The notes below the pieces were generated by a model. It was not told the origin of the DNA. It made no database searches and saw only the letters and a list, made by a program, of their open reading frames with translations. This document shows positions 45,853 through 54,955 of a stretch of 64,000 nt of DNA, piece after piece. This DNA comes from Fodinicurvata sp. EGI_FJ10296. Lineage in GTDB: Bacteria > Pseudomonadota > Alphaproteobacteria > DSM-16000 > Inquilinaceae. The translations under genes were made by a program, and so were the position numbers. Positions within the stretch are counted from its first letter, which is position 1; every line of letters begins with the position of its first letter. The stretch covers positions 372,001 through 436,000 of the forward strand of contig NZ_JBFCVL010000002.1 in NCBI RefSeq assembly GCF_040712075.1, read 5' to 3'.

Positions 45853-46059
45853 CTAGTGGTAATTCGATTTGTGAACGGGGCGCTCGTTCTCAAATTCCTC
45901 ACGTCGTTGGTCCAGTGCATCTTGAAGAAGTTCCGCAAGAATCAGAATGCGCTCCGGCACCGGCTCGTACTCAATATCCGTAACCCAGGACTCCCCGGTC
46001 TCATTGTCTTTCACCCGAACGTTGCGATCGATAATCGGCGTTCTTCTGGATTTCGACAT
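45853..46059 (-). CDS. NepR-like anti-sigma factor (divergent)
   Basis: A 68-residue protein beginning MSKSRRTPIIDRNV. AGGAG lies 7 bases before the ATG at 46059. The stretch EPVPERILILAELLQDALDQ matches the central NepR signature (EPVPDR followed by a Leu-rich helix), which wraps around sigma or the sigma-like domain of PhyR. The first NepR helix (LGRxLRxxYD in the family) is not recognisable, so it is a distant or altered member. It is 54 bp upstream of the reversed PhyR-like gene on the same strand, consistent with a nepR-phyR pair. Confidence 0.6.
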   Translation of the reverse strand: MSKSRRTPIIDRNVRVKDNETGESWVTDIEYEPVPERILILAELLQDALDQRREEFENERPVHKSNYH

Positions 46060-46486
46060 ACTCAGGCTCCTGGCCGGAAGAAATGGCCCGACACCCAAAG
46101 GTGCGGTATTGCGTGCTCAATCGGCAACCAACCGGGCCATTCGATTGCATCCCTTTGTCTCAATGTGCCTTTCGAGGCGCTTTTGGTCAACGATACAGTG
46201 TTATTTTGGTATGCCGGCGCTCGATTACACCGCCCTTTTGAGTCTGGCTGGGATGCACTATGCTGGATACTGATTGTGCTCGGCATTCAAAGGACAGACG
46301 TCCGCTGTTTGAGCATGATCAACTGCCGGCAGGCCCTGGCGGTTCCAATGACCGGCACCTTTCAGCGACACCGCGACGGCGATCGCTTTTCCAGTTAGAC
46401 TACCCTGGACAAGGTCGTGATCACCTGTGCCAAACCCGTGCCGGTTTCCTATATGTTAGCCGGGCCAATCTGGAACCGGACCTTCA
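46060..46486. other. 427-bp spacer between NepR-like and kinase genes
   Basis: Divergent promoter region for the NepR-like gene (leftward) and the large kinase gene (rightward). Short open frames exist but have no coding-like features. No EcfG-type site is seen close to either start; a GGAAC-N17-AGTT match (46321-46346, minus strand) is too far from the NepR-like start and has a mismatch in its -10. Confidence 0.4.
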
Positions 46487-49400
46487 ATGAGCATCGCTTC
46501 ATCCAGTTCCGCCATGACCGGAAATTTTCCCGTTGTCGGTATCGGTGCTTCTGCCGGTGGCATTGCAGCCATGGAAGCCCTCTTCAAGGGCGTTGCGTCG
46601 GACTGCGGCATGGCATTCGTCGTCGTCACGCATCTCAGCCCCGACCGCGAAAGCCTGCTGCACGAGGTCGTCGGCCGGTATACCGACATGGCGGTAAAGG
46701 TGGCAGAGGACGGTGTTGCGGTGGCACCCAACACCGTCTTCGTTCTGGGCGAAAATGCCGCTCTGACGATCGAACAGGGCCGCCTTCGACTTTCCCCGGC
46801 CGATGCGCTGCACCGCGAGCGCAAGCCGATCGATGCGTTCTTCAGCGCCCTGGCCCAGGATCAGGGCGAAAGAGCCGTAGGTATTGTCCTGTCCGGCGGC
46901 GATTCCGACGGCACCCTGGGGGTAAAGGCAATCAAGGAATATGGCGGGCTGACACTGGCCCAGATCCCCGACGGTTCGGGTCCGCGGAACCCCGACATGC
47001 CCAGGAGCGCGATCGCCAGCGGCTTCGTCGACATTGCCGTGACCGCAGAGGATATGGGCAGGAAGCTAATGGCGTTCGCCCACAGCTTCGATGCCATTGA
47101 TGTGGTTCCGAACAACGAGAAGGACGCTGAGAACGAGCTGAAGCAGGCTCGCGAGTCGATCCACGGCCTGATAAAGAGCCACACAGGCCACGATTTCTCC
47201 GGTTACAAGGCAAAGACGTTCATGCGCCGGGTAAAACGGCGCATGCAGATCGCCCAGGTGACAGAGGTCGACGACTACATCGCCCTGCTGAAACGGGACT
47301 CCACCGAGGTCATCAATCTTTTTCGCGATCTACTGATCAATGTGACCAATTTCTTCCGCGATCCGGATTCCTTCAGGGAGCTGGAAGAAAAAGTCCTGCC
47401 GAAGCTGTTTCACGGTCGGGATGCGGGCGACACAATTCGGATATGGGTCGCGGGCTGCTCCACCGGGGAAGAGGTCTACTCCATCGCCATCCTGATGGCC
47501 GAACAACTGGAGAAGCTGCCGGCGCCCGGTCCAAGGGTGCAGATATTCGCAACCGACATCGATGAACCGGCACTGGAAGTGGCCCGGGCCGCGCGCTATC
47601 CGGCACCGCTGTTGAGTGGCGTGTCGGACGAAAGGCGGCAATCATTCTTCCAGAGCGATGGCAGCAGCTTTGTGCTGCGCAAGGATGTACGGGAAATGTG
47701 CATCTTCTCGCCGCACAGCATCACCCGGGATCCACCGTTCTCGAGGATGGATCTGGTGACCTGCCGGAACCTGCTGATCTATCTGAGCCCGGAGGCGCAG
47801 GACCTTGTCATTCCCGCCTTTCACTACTCGCTGCGGCCGGGGGGATTCCTGTTTCTGGGAAGTTCGGAGAGCCTTAGCCAGCACGCCGATCTGTTCGTGA
47901 CGATCGACAAGAAACGCCGGATTTTCCAGGCCCGCGAACACGTCACTCGCATCGGCCGGTTGCCGGCCTTCCATGGCGGTACCGATACCCGGTCGCCCGG
48001 GGCCGGATTTTCCGGCACCGGCGATGGGCGCACAACCGGATACGCGCTGCGCCAGTCGGTCGAGGCGCGGGTGCTGGAACGTCATGCGCCGCCGCATGTG
48101 GTCGTCAATAACGATGGGGATGTGGTCTATTATTCCGCCAAGACCGGACACCTGCTCGAGGCACCACAGGGTGCGCCCACGCGGCAGATCCTGAGCATGG
48201 TTCGACGCAGCCTGCGTATGGATCTGCGCGCCGCACTGCGCGAGGTAACGGAAACACGCCAGCTGGCGGCGAGGGATAACATTGCCGTCGAATACGGCGA
48301 TGGCCGCAGCCAGATCATGCGGATCAGTGTCGAGCCATTCGACGATACAAGCACGCGGGAACCACTGTTGCTCATCCTTTTCGAGCCGCAGAGCCCGATA
48401 CGCAATCCGGGCGAGATCGCAGCGGAATGCGGACGCCGCCCGGATGACACGGCGGAGCTCGAACGGGAGCTTCGGGAAACGCGGGACCGGCTGCAATCCA
48501 CGATCGAGGAATACGAAACGGCGTTGGAAGAACTCAAGTCTTCGAACGAGGAACTGGTCTCGGTCAACGAAGAGGCTCAATCGACCAACGAGGAACTCGA
48601 AGCCTCGAAGGAAGAGATGCAGTCGCTGAACGAGGAACTTAATACCATCAATGCCGAGCTCAACAGCAAGGTCGAGGAACTGGACCGTGCGAACGCGGAC
48701 CTGAAGAACCTGTTTTCCAGCACCCAGATCGCGACCGTGTTCCTCGATCGCAACCTCCGGGTCCGCAACTATACGCCGGCGGTTTCGTCTTTTTTCAGTC
48801 TGCTGCCGTCTGACATCGGGCGGCCGTTGACCGACCTGTCCAACAATCTCGACTATCCGGAACTGCAGACGGATATTCGTATGGTCTTCGACACCGGCGA
48901 GATCCGCGAGCATCACCTGTCGCACGACGCCGAAGGCAAGAAATATCTCGTGCGGCTGATTCCGTACCGGGACGCCGACGAAAACATTCGCGGCGTCGTC
49001 GTGACCTTCATTGATGTCACGCGTCTGGCTAAGGCAGAGGAGCAGCAGAGGGTTTTGGTCGCCGAGTTGAACCACCGGGTCAAGAACATGCTGGCCGTTG
49101 TGGTCAGCATCGCCAACCAGACCCGCGCCACGACACTGTCGCCCGATGAGTTCAACGACGCCTTTGTCGGCCGGCTCCACGCCATGGCCCGCACCTTCGA
49201 CCTGCTGTCGCGCAGGAAATGGCAGGAGGCATCGGTGCGCGACCTCGTCACGCAGGAAATCGAGCCCTTCGGACTTGAACGTGCAATCCTCCATGGGTGC
49301 GACGATGTGTCGCTTCCGCCACAGCAGGGACTTGCCGTCGGGATGGTGCTGCATGAACTGGCGACCAACGCGTCGAAGTTCGGTGCCCTTTCTACGAACG

Positions 49401-49615
49401 ATGGCCGCGTCTTCGTGACATGGTCGGTCGAAGGGGATACCTTCCGTCTGGACTGGCGCGAGCAGGATGGCCCACCGGTCGAAGAACCGGGCCAGGTGAA
49501 TTTCGGTCTGAAGCTGATCAGAGGCGAGATCGAATACAAGCTGAATGGTGAGGTCGAAACAAACTTCCATACCGATGGTTTGAAAGTCCGACTCTCCTTT
49601 CTGCACAGCCCATAG
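46487..49615 (+). CDS. CheB-CheR-PAS-HWE hybrid histidine kinase
   Basis: A 1042-residue protein. Order: CheB methylesterase at about 12-190 (GIGASAGGIAAMEALFKG with the catalytic Ser, His in THLSPDRESLL, Asp in SGGDSDGTLG); CheR N-domain at about 205-265; CheR SAM methyltransferase at about 270-470 (WVAGCSTGEEVYSIAIL); a long coiled coil at about 655-740 (TIEEYETALEELKSSNEEL onward); a PAS domain at about 740-855; and an HWE kinase from 855. The phosphorylated His is 863 in AELNHRVKN, the N-box is HELATNASKFGAL and the family's WxE is in LDWREQDGP. HWE kinases commonly feed PhyR-type regulators. It precedes the receiver gene by 8 bp. Confidence 0.9.
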   Translation: MSIASSSSAMTGNFPVVGIGASAGGIAAMEALFKGVASDCGMAFVVVTHLSPDRESLLHEVVGRYTDMAVKVAEDGVAVAPNTVFVLGENAALTIEQGRLRLSPADALHRERKPIDAFFSALAQDQGERAVGIVLSGGDSDGTLGVKAIKEYGGLTLAQIPDGSGPRNPDMPRSAIASGFVDIAVTAEDMGRKLMAFAHSFDAIDVVPNNEKDAENELKQARESIHGLIKSHTGHDFSGYKAKTFMRRVKRRMQIAQVTEVDDYIALLKRDSTEVINLFRDLLINVTNFFRDPDSFRELEEKVLPKLFHGRDAGDTIRIWVAGCSTGEEVYSIAILMAEQLEKLPAPGPRVQIFATDIDEPALEVARAARYPAPLLSGVSDERRQSFFQSDGSSFVLRKDVREMCIFSPHSITRDPPFSRMDLVTCRNLLIYLSPEAQDLVIPAFHYSLRPGGFLFLGSSESLSQHADLFVTIDKKRRIFQAREHVTRIGRLPAFHGGTDTRSPGAGFSGTGDGRTTGYALRQSVEARVLERHAPPHVVVNNDGDVVYYSAKTGHLLEAPQGAPTRQILSMVRRSLRMDLRAALREVTETRQLAARDNIAVEYGDGRSQIMRISVEPFDDTSTREPLLLILFEPQSPIRNPGEIAAECGRRPDDTAELERELRETRDRLQSTIEEYETALEELKSSNEELVSVNEEAQSTNEELEASKEEMQSLNEELNTINAELNSKVEELDRANADLKNLFSSTQIATVFLDRNLRVRNYTPAVSSFFSLLPSDIGRPLTDLSNNLDYPELQTDIRMVFDTGEIREHHLSHDAEGKKYLVRLIPYRDADENIRGVVVTFIDVTRLAKAEEQQRVLVAELNHRVKNMLAVVVSIANQTRATTLSPDEFNDAFVGRLHAMARTFDLLSRRKWQEASVRDLVTQEIEPFGLERAILHGCDDVSLPPQQGLAVGMVLHELATNASKFGALSTNDGRVFVTWSVEGDTFRLDWREQDGPPVEEPGQVNFGLKLIRGEIEYKLNGEVETNFHTDGLKVRLSFLHSP

Positions 49616-49623
49616 GGGGTAGA

Positions 49624-49984
49624 TTGGCCGCAGGACCGCACGTTCTCATTGTCGAAGATCAATGGCTGATCGCCGAGGATCAGGCGAGTGGGCTGCGGTC
49701 GGGCGGATACCGGATCGCGGGCCCGGTGCCCAGCGTCGAGCGGGCGATGCGGCTTCTGGATTCCCAGCAGGTAGACGCGGCGCTGCTTGATATCTGCGTC
49801 AACGACGGGGATAGCTATGCCGTCGCCGACCGCCTTGCCGCCGCCAGCATCCCGTTTGCCTTTCTGAGTGGGCTACCCCAATCATATCGTTCCGGTCCAT
49901 CTAAGGAATATCGAGTTCCTGCCAAAGCCGGTTCCGAACGATACCCTGCTCTCGACGGTCAGGAAGCTTCTGACCGGTCGATAA
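49624..49984 (+). pseudogene. Single-domain response regulator with a one-base frameshift
   Basis: From a TTG start (49624), preceded by AGGGGG, the frame reads MAAGPHVLIVEDQWLIAEDQ, with phosphorylated Asp in AALLDICVNDG. After FLSG the frame breaks: removing one G of 49870-49872 restores YPNHIVPVHLRNIEFLPKPV and ends LLTGR at the TAA 49982-49984, giving the usual receiver end with the conserved Lys in LPKP. Read as it stands, translation runs into a hairpin repeat and ends at 50121. It could be a genuine inactivating mutation or a sequencing error. It is the natural partner of the kinase upstream. Confidence 0.8.
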
Positions 49985-50004
49985 TCGACACCGCCCCTTC
50001 TCAC

Positions 50005-50136
50005 CTTTCGGATAGGCGAAGCACGATCCGGGGCAGGGATTTCATTCTTGCGCCGCCTCTCTACCTCATCCCCGGAGGAGCGAAGCGACATCCGGGGACC
50101 ACACGCGCCGGGAGAGCGTAGACAGCGGGCCCCGGA
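50005..50136. repeat. REP-like hairpin repeats, family 1, partial copies
   Basis: A fragment at about 50005-50036 matches the end of the second hairpin of the family 1 unit. It is followed by a copy at 50070-50136 whose first hairpin is CCCCGGA + GGAGC-GAA-GCGAC + A + TCCGGGG. Here the inner stem has lost two pairs, and the second half is cut short. The repeats join the frameshifted receiver gene to the MFS remnant. Confidence 0.75.
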
Positions 50137-50150
50137 TCCAAAAAAGCAGC

Positions 50151-50450
50151 GTGTTATACTTTCTGTGCCTGGTCTGGGGCGCGGCCGTGGTTGCTGATTC
50201 ACCGCAATTCTCGGCCAGCAAAATCGAACTGGCCGAGCTTCCGCTCGTCGCCACCATGCTGACGATCCAGACCTTTGCCGGCTTCCTGCTGACGCTCGTC
50301 ACCATTCATCTGATCGCGCGTGCCGTCGAGGCCGTAGGCTGGCGGTATGGCTTCGCGCCGCTCGCGATCAGCCCGGCCATCGGCATCGTCGCCAAGTGGC
50401 GCCTGCGCCGCCACCCGGCGGCCGGCAAACTTGCCGGCGGCCGGCGGTAA
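50151..50450 (+). pseudogene. C-terminal remnant of an MFS transporter
   Basis: The frame opens at a GTG (50151) directly after the repeat and reads CLVWGAAVVADSPQFSASKI, then ATMLTIQTFAGFLLTLVTIH. This matches the ADSPQFSAL and LTIQNxxGF signature of the last third of certain 12-TM MFS permeases. Only about 99 of the usual 400 residues remain, with three membrane helices, and no upstream portion exists in the window. It is a relic truncated where the repeat begins. Confidence 0.65.
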
Positions 50451-50761
50451 TCGCGGTGCGCTCCGCGAACTGGCACGGTTCCTGGCTGAACCGTTCGGCT
50501 GATTCAATGACTGTGCCTAATCAGAGCCCGCGATCGAGGATGGTGAAGGATTTTGTATATTTTGCAGAAATATTGCAATCTTGTCTACTTAAAGTTGTAA
50601 ATCATTGACAAAAATATACACCCGCACCAAGTCATTATAAGCCATCGTTAATACAGTGATGCTACAATTAAATCGACCGTTTATTATATACTGACAATAT
50701 CGGCGACATTTATGTTAAATGGTAGTTATATTTATGTTTTTCCAGCCGAAAGATCAGGCAG
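50451..50761. other. AT-rich 311-bp spacer upstream of the PAS_5 gene
   Basis: No gene is seen. From about 50550 to 50745 the sequence is strongly AT-rich (runs such as TTATATTTATG), in sharp contrast to the GC-rich neighbourhood. It includes a TTGACA hexamer at 50605-50610, but no well spaced -10 element is evident. It may be a promoter or nucleoid-protein binding region, or a trace of foreign DNA. Confidence 0.5.
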
Positions 50762-51304
50762 ATGCAGTTTTCCGATACCGGCCTTCCACATAGCAACGCA
50801 CCCGATCGGGATACATCCACCGGACCCTTCGTGGGCACCGAACTCGAGCGCCGGCTTCAGGCCCTGCCCGGCTTGAGGGATCTTTACACTCTCTGGCACG
50901 GCAAATGCGTTGACGGGACGCTGCCCTCGTGGCGCGATTTCGATGTGCTCGAACTGCAACAATGGCTCGGCTATCTGAACGTTGTCGACGTTGCGGGTGA
51001 CCCGTTCGATTTCCACTATCGTATCTTTGGAAGCGAATTGACGGCGGCGATCGGTGACGAGCTTACCGGTCGGCGATACCGCGAAAGTCTGAGGAACGCG
51101 CTTGCGGACGAAATCGCCGAGTCCTATCGCACTGTCCACGGCGACCCGCAGCCCGTCCTGATCCGCCATCGACAGCCCGCATGGCACGGAAAACCGATCA
51201 GCTTCGACAGGCTTCTACTGCCGATGCGCTCCGACGACGACGGAGCCACGCGCATAGTGCTGGTCGGAGCCTATGTTTCGTCGACTTCCGAACCGCAGCT
51301 ATAG
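50762..51304 (+). CDS. PAS_5-domain protein
   Basis: A 180-residue protein whose residues about 35-165 fit the PAS_5 family common in Rhodospirillales: LYTLWHGKCVDGTLPSWRDF, VVDVAGDPFDFHYRIFGSEL, then GDELTGRRYRES and RLLLPMRSDDD. Family members are single PAS folds without an output domain; function is unknown, perhaps ligand or redox sensing or an adaptor. The N-terminal 30 residues are polar. It has its own AT-rich upstream region. Confidence 0.75.
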   Translation: MQFSDTGLPHSNAPDRDTSTGPFVGTELERRLQALPGLRDLYTLWHGKCVDGTLPSWRDFDVLELQQWLGYLNVVDVAGDPFDFHYRIFGSELTAAIGDELTGRRYRESLRNALADEIAESYRTVHGDPQPVLIRHRQPAWHGKPISFDRLLLPMRSDDDGATRIVLVGAYVSSTSEPQL

Positions 51305-51407
51305 CCGGGCTGCCGTCGGCAGGCCCGATCCTCTGCTACGCGCTTGAACCGTCCCGGGAGTTTGATATACCGGCAGTCCCGCAATACGACGAAGATTGTT
51401 TCCACCG

Positions 51408-51905
51408 ATGACGGTCGAGATGGATATCCAGCCCTATAATGCCGCCACTGATCTCCCAGGCTGCATGGCCATCTGGCGCGCCGCATCCGAAGACGGTCAC
51501 CCGTTTCTGACGACCCGGGACCTGGATGCCGACGAACGCAAGGTTCGGGATGTGTATATGCCGATGGCACAGACGCGAGTTGCGGTCGTGGACGGCACAG
51601 TTGCCGGGTTCATCGCACTGCTCGACGATTTCATCGGCGGACTGTTCGTCGATCCGGCTCGTTTCCGCAAGGGTATCGGCCGACGCCTCATCGAGGACGC
51701 GATCCGGCGCAAGGGTCGTTTGTCGCTCGAGGTCTACGAACGCAACGAACGGGCGCTCGCCTTCTATCGTTCTCTGGGGTTTCGGGCGACGGGGCGGCGA
51801 CCGACGGACGATCAGGACCGGCCGCTGGCGCTCGTTTCACTCGTTCTCGATGACAGTGGCTCGGCGCTGACATCGGCGGCGGATAACGGGCGTCCGGCTC
51901 CCTGA
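51408..51905 (+). CDS. GNAT-family N-acetyltransferase
   Basis: A 165-residue acetyl-CoA-dependent transferase. The acetyl-CoA pyrophosphate loop is RFRKGIGRRLIEDA (the RxxGxG/A motif), preceded by the beta4 strand IGGLFVDPA, followed by LEVYERNERALAFYRSLGF as in many ribosomal-protein or small-molecule acetyltransferases. The start is the ATG at 51408 (MTVEMDIQPYN); a TTG at 51396 is in frame. The acceptor is unknown. Confidence 0.85.
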   Translation: MTVEMDIQPYNAATDLPGCMAIWRAASEDGHPFLTTRDLDADERKVRDVYMPMAQTRVAVVDGTVAGFIALLDDFIGGLFVDPARFRKGIGRRLIEDAIRRKGRLSLEVYERNERALAFYRSLGFRATGRRPTDDQDRPLALVSLVLDDSGSALTSAADNGRPAP

Positions 51906-51929
51906 CCTCCGCCGCCGGTTCGCAGACGA

Positions 51930-53063
51930 TCAGGACCGGCCGGTCGTGAATTCCGCCTTCACCCTGTCGGTGTCGGCCCCCAGTTCCGGAACGGCGCCGT
52001 AATCTTCACGGGGTTCATCTATCACCGCCGGCGGAGCGAGCACCTTGATTTCACCGGCCGAAGTGGCGATGCGCACGTGCCGGGCCTGGGGATGGTGAAC
52101 CAGATCCTCCAGACTGCTCAGCCGCCCGAAGGCAATACCGGTCTTGAACAGACGGTCGGCGAGTTCGTCGCGGTCCATCGTTCCGAAGACGCCGTTGATG
52201 ATAGTGTCGAGTTGCGGCCGGTTGGCCACGCGGTCGGGTGTCGTGGCAAAAGCCGGATCATCAACCATATCAGGTCGCTCCAGAATTTCTTCGCACAGCT
52301 TCTTCCACTCGCGGGCGTTCTGGATCGAGATCAGAATTTCCTCGCCGCCCCTGCAGCGATAGGCGCCATAGGGCGCGATCGTTGGATGGTTCAGGCCGCT
52401 GCGCGCGGGCGTGTGCTGGCCATAAAGGTACTGAAGGAACGGCACGTTCATCCAGTCGGCCAGGGCATGGAACAGGGAAACCTGAATACCGCGGCCCTTG
52501 CCGGTCCGCTCGCGGGCGAACAAAGCCTCCAGGATGGCCTGATAGGAGTACATGCCCGCGGCGATATCGCAAACCGAAACGCCGACGCGGGCGCCGCTTT
52601 CCGGCGTGCCGGTCACCATCGCGAGGCCGGATTCTCCCTGCACCAGGAAATCATAGGCCTTCATGTCGCGATACGGCCCCTCCAGCCCATAGCCGCTGAT
52701 ATCGCACGAAATCAGGCGCGGGAAGCGTGCCCTTAGCTCGTCGCTGCCGAAACCGGCACGCTGGGCCGCGCCCGGGGCCAGATTCTGTATAAAAATGTCG
52801 GCCTTCGCGATCAGGTTATGCAGAAAGGCGCTGTCCTCGGCATTCTTGATATCGATGCAGACGGACTCCTTGCCCCGATTCAACCAGACGAAATAGGCAC
52901 TGAGGCCGTTGACATATTTGTCGTAGCCCCGCGCGAAATCGCCTTCCGCCCGTTCCAGCTTGATGACGCGCGCCCCGGCATCAGCCAGTTTGCAGGACGC
53001 ATAAGGCGCCGCGACGGCTTGTTCGAGCGATACGACCAGCAGCCCTTCCAGATCCTTCGACAT
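51930..53063 (-). CDS. Family III CoA-transferase (CaiB/BaiF)
   Basis: A 377-residue transferase of the formyl-CoA transferase type. Family motifs: EQAVAAPYASCKLADAGARVIKLE at the N-terminus, NRGKESVCIDIK, the catalytic Asp in VSVCDIAAGMYS, and the C-terminal GRLSSLEDLVHHPQ. Such enzymes move CoA between dicarboxylates and other acids. It is divergent from a class I fumarase across 142 bp, so a dicarboxylate (for example mesaconate, citramalate or malate) is a plausible acceptor; glutarate would fit gcdH. Confidence 0.9.
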   Translation of the reverse strand: MSKDLEGLLVVSLEQAVAAPYASCKLADAGARVIKLERAEGDFARGYDKYVNGLSAYFVWLNRGKESVCIDIKNAEDSAFLHNLIAKADIFIQNLAPGAAQRAGFGSDELRARFPRLISCDISGYGLEGPYRDMKAYDFLVQGESGLAMVTGTPESGARVGVSVCDIAAGMYSYQAILEALFARERTGKGRGIQVSLFHALADWMNVPFLQYLYGQHTPARSGLNHPTIAPYGAYRCRGGEEILISIQNAREWKKLCEEILERPDMVDDPAFATTPDRVANRPQLDTIINGVFGTMDRDELADRLFKTGIAFGRLSSLEDLVHHPQARHVRIATSAGEIKVLAPPAVIDEPREDYGAVPELGADTDRVKAEFTTGRS

Positions 53064-53205
53064 TATGGCGGTGTTTCCCGATACGTGAGTGCGCGATCCC
53101 TCGGAGTTGGTGGCCGAGAGCCCTATTGTACCTTATGTTTCTAATAGGAACGGCCGCGATGCGCGACCCTCGATATCGGCAAATGAGATATACAGGCTGG
53201 ATGCG

Positions 53206-54867
53206 ATGACGACTGACACGGCGCACACGACGTCCGGGACCCATCGGGAGACAGAACCGGGACCGGTTGACTATAGCCCCATCTTCCAGCCCGGCCCCGA
53301 CGACACCGTCTATCGGCGGCTTTCGCTGGAAGAAGGTGAAACGGTCGAGTTGCGCCAGCTGGGCGATCGGCGCTTCCTGGAGGTATCGCCCGCCGTGCTG
53401 ACGCGGCTGGCACGAGAGGCCTTTACCGACATTTCGCACCTGTATCGCCCGGCGCACCTGAAATCGCTGGCCGCCATACTGGAGGACCCCGAAGCGTCGG
53501 ACAACGACCGCACCGTCGCCCGCGAGATGTTTCGCAACGCCGTGATCGCCGCCGCCGGAAAATTGCCGATGTGTCAGGATACCGGTACCGCGATCGTCAC
53601 TGGCACGAAGGGCGAGTGCGTGCTGACCGGCGGAACCGATGCGGCGGCGCTGTCGGCCGGTATCGCCGAGGTCTTTCGCACGCGCAATCTGCGGTTCAGC
53701 CAGCTCGCCCCGCTCAGCATGGACGAGGAGCGCAACACCGGCACCAATCTTCCCGCCCAGATCGACATCGCGGCCGGGGCCGGCGACCGCTACAAGCTGC
53801 TGTTCATCGCCAAGGGCGGCGGATCGGCGAACAAGACGTTCCTCTTTCAACAGAACAAGGGCGTGCTGCGCGAAGACCGGCTGCTGGCGTTCCTTGAAGA
53901 AAAGATCCGTGCGCTGGGGACCGCCGCCTGCCCGCCCTATCACCTGTCGATCGTGATCGGGGGCCTGTCGGCGGAACAGACGCTGAAAACCGTCAAGCTG
54001 GCCAGTTGCAAGGAACTGGATGCCCTGCCCGAAACCGGCTCGCCCGAAGGCAGGGCGTTTCGCGACAAGGGGCTGGAAGAAAAAATTCTCCATATCACGC
54101 GCGACTTCGGCATCGGCGCTCAGTTCGGGGGCAAGTATTTCTGCCACGACGTCCGCGTCGTCCGTCTGCCGCGCCACAACGGCTCGCTGCCGATCGGACT
54201 CGGTGTTTCCTGTTCGGCCGATCGGCAGGCCAAAGCGTATATCGATGAGGATGGCGTTTTCCTGGAGGCGCTGGAACGGTCGCCGGAAAGGTTGCTGCCA
54301 GACATCGCCGCCCAGGAATCGACCGCCGTCCCGGTCGATCTGAACCAGCCGATGGACGTCATTCGCGCAACGCTCACCCGCCACCCCGTGGGAACGCGCC
54401 TTTCGCTGACGGGACCCATGATCGTCGCCCGCGATCTGGTTCATGCCTATCTGGAAGAGCGGCTGTCGAAGGGGGAGCCGTTGCCGGATTATATGAAGAA
54501 CCATCCGATCTATTATGCCGGCCCGGCCAAGACGCCGGAGGGCATGGCATCCGGATCGTTCGGCCCGACAACTGCGGCAAGAATGGACAGCTATGTCCCC
54601 GCCTTTCAGGCTGTCGGCGCATCGCTGGTCATGCTGGCGAAAGGCAACCGCGATCCGGCAGTAACAGCGTCATGCCGCGAGCATGGCGGGTTCTATCTGG
54701 GCACGATCGGCGGCGTGGCGGCCCGGCTGGCACAGGACTGCATTACCTCGGTCGAGGCACTGGATTTCGAGGAATTCGGCATGGAAGCCGTCTGGAAGAT
54801 CGAGGTCGAGAATTTCGATGCCTTTATCGTGGTCGACGACAAGGGCAACAGCTTTTTCGACCGATAG
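53206..54867 (+). CDS. Class I fumarate hydratase (4Fe-4S)
   Basis: A 553-residue iron-sulfur hydratase that interconverts fumarate and malate. The likely cluster ligands are Cys in [24 protein letters not shown] and GVSCSADRQ. The N-terminal alpha domain and C-terminal beta domain ([40 protein letters not shown]) are fused, as in FumA/FumB. The start is the ATG at 53206 ([11 protein letters not shown]); the frame runs to 53089. The family also includes mesaconases, and the neighbouring CoA-transferase makes that possible. A weak ribosome binding site is noted. Confidence 0.92.
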   Translation: MTTDTAHTTSGTHRETEPGPVDYSPIFQPGPDDTVYRRLSLEEGETVELRQLGDRRFLEVSPAVLTRLAREAFTDISHLYRPAHLKSLAAILEDPEASDNDRTVAREMFRNAVIAAAGKLPMCQDTGTAIVTGTKGECVLTGGTDAAALSAGIAEVFRTRNLRFSQLAPLSMDEERNTGTNLPAQIDIAAGAGDRYKLLFIAKGGGSANKTFLFQQNKGVLREDRLLAFLEEKIRALGTAACPPYHLSIVIGGLSAEQTLKTVKLASCKELDALPETGSPEGRAFRDKGLEEKILHITRDFGIGAQFGGKYFCHDVRVVRLPRHNGSLPIGLGVSCSADRQAKAYIDEDGVFLEALERSPERLLPDIAAQESTAVPVDLNQPMDVIRATLTRHPVGTRLSLTGPMIVARDLVHAYLEERLSKGEPLPDYMKNHPIYYAGPAKTPEGMASGSFGPTTAARMDSYVPAFQAVGASLVMLAKGNRDPAVTASCREHGGFYLGTIGGVAARLAQDCITSVEALDFEEFGMEAVWKIEVENFDAFIVVDDKGNSFFDR

Positions 54868-54896
54868 GCCAAACGGCGCTACGAACGGAAAACGCC

Positions 54897-54915
54897 CCGC
54901 CGGCCAAACCGGCGG
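54897..54915. terminator. Hairpin terminator between fumarase and a small lipoprotein gene
   Basis: CCGCCGG (54897-54903) and CCGGCGG (54909-54915) form a perfect 7-bp stem with a 5-nt loop, followed on the minus strand by GGGGCGTTTTCC. It can end transcription of the lipoprotein gene (minus) and perhaps of the fumarase gene (plus). Confidence 0.5.
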
Positions 54916-54955
54916 AGCGCTCCCCTGCAAGTGCTGGGTGCAAGTGCTGAGCCGA

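Noticed and set aside
46321-46346. EcfG-like site (GGAAC-N17-AGTT on the minus strand)
   Set aside because: The -10 has a mismatch and the site is over 260 bp from the NepR-like start; too weak to list.
45127-46398. 423-residue open frame on the plus strand across the NepR-like and receiver genes
   Set aside because: Reads antisense to the receiver motifs and the well-initiated NepR-like gene; no coding features.
47642-49606. 654-residue open frame on the minus strand opposite the HWE kinase
   Set aside because: Antisense of a gene with clear CheR, PAS and kinase motifs; the frame has no domains and a composition typical of shadows.
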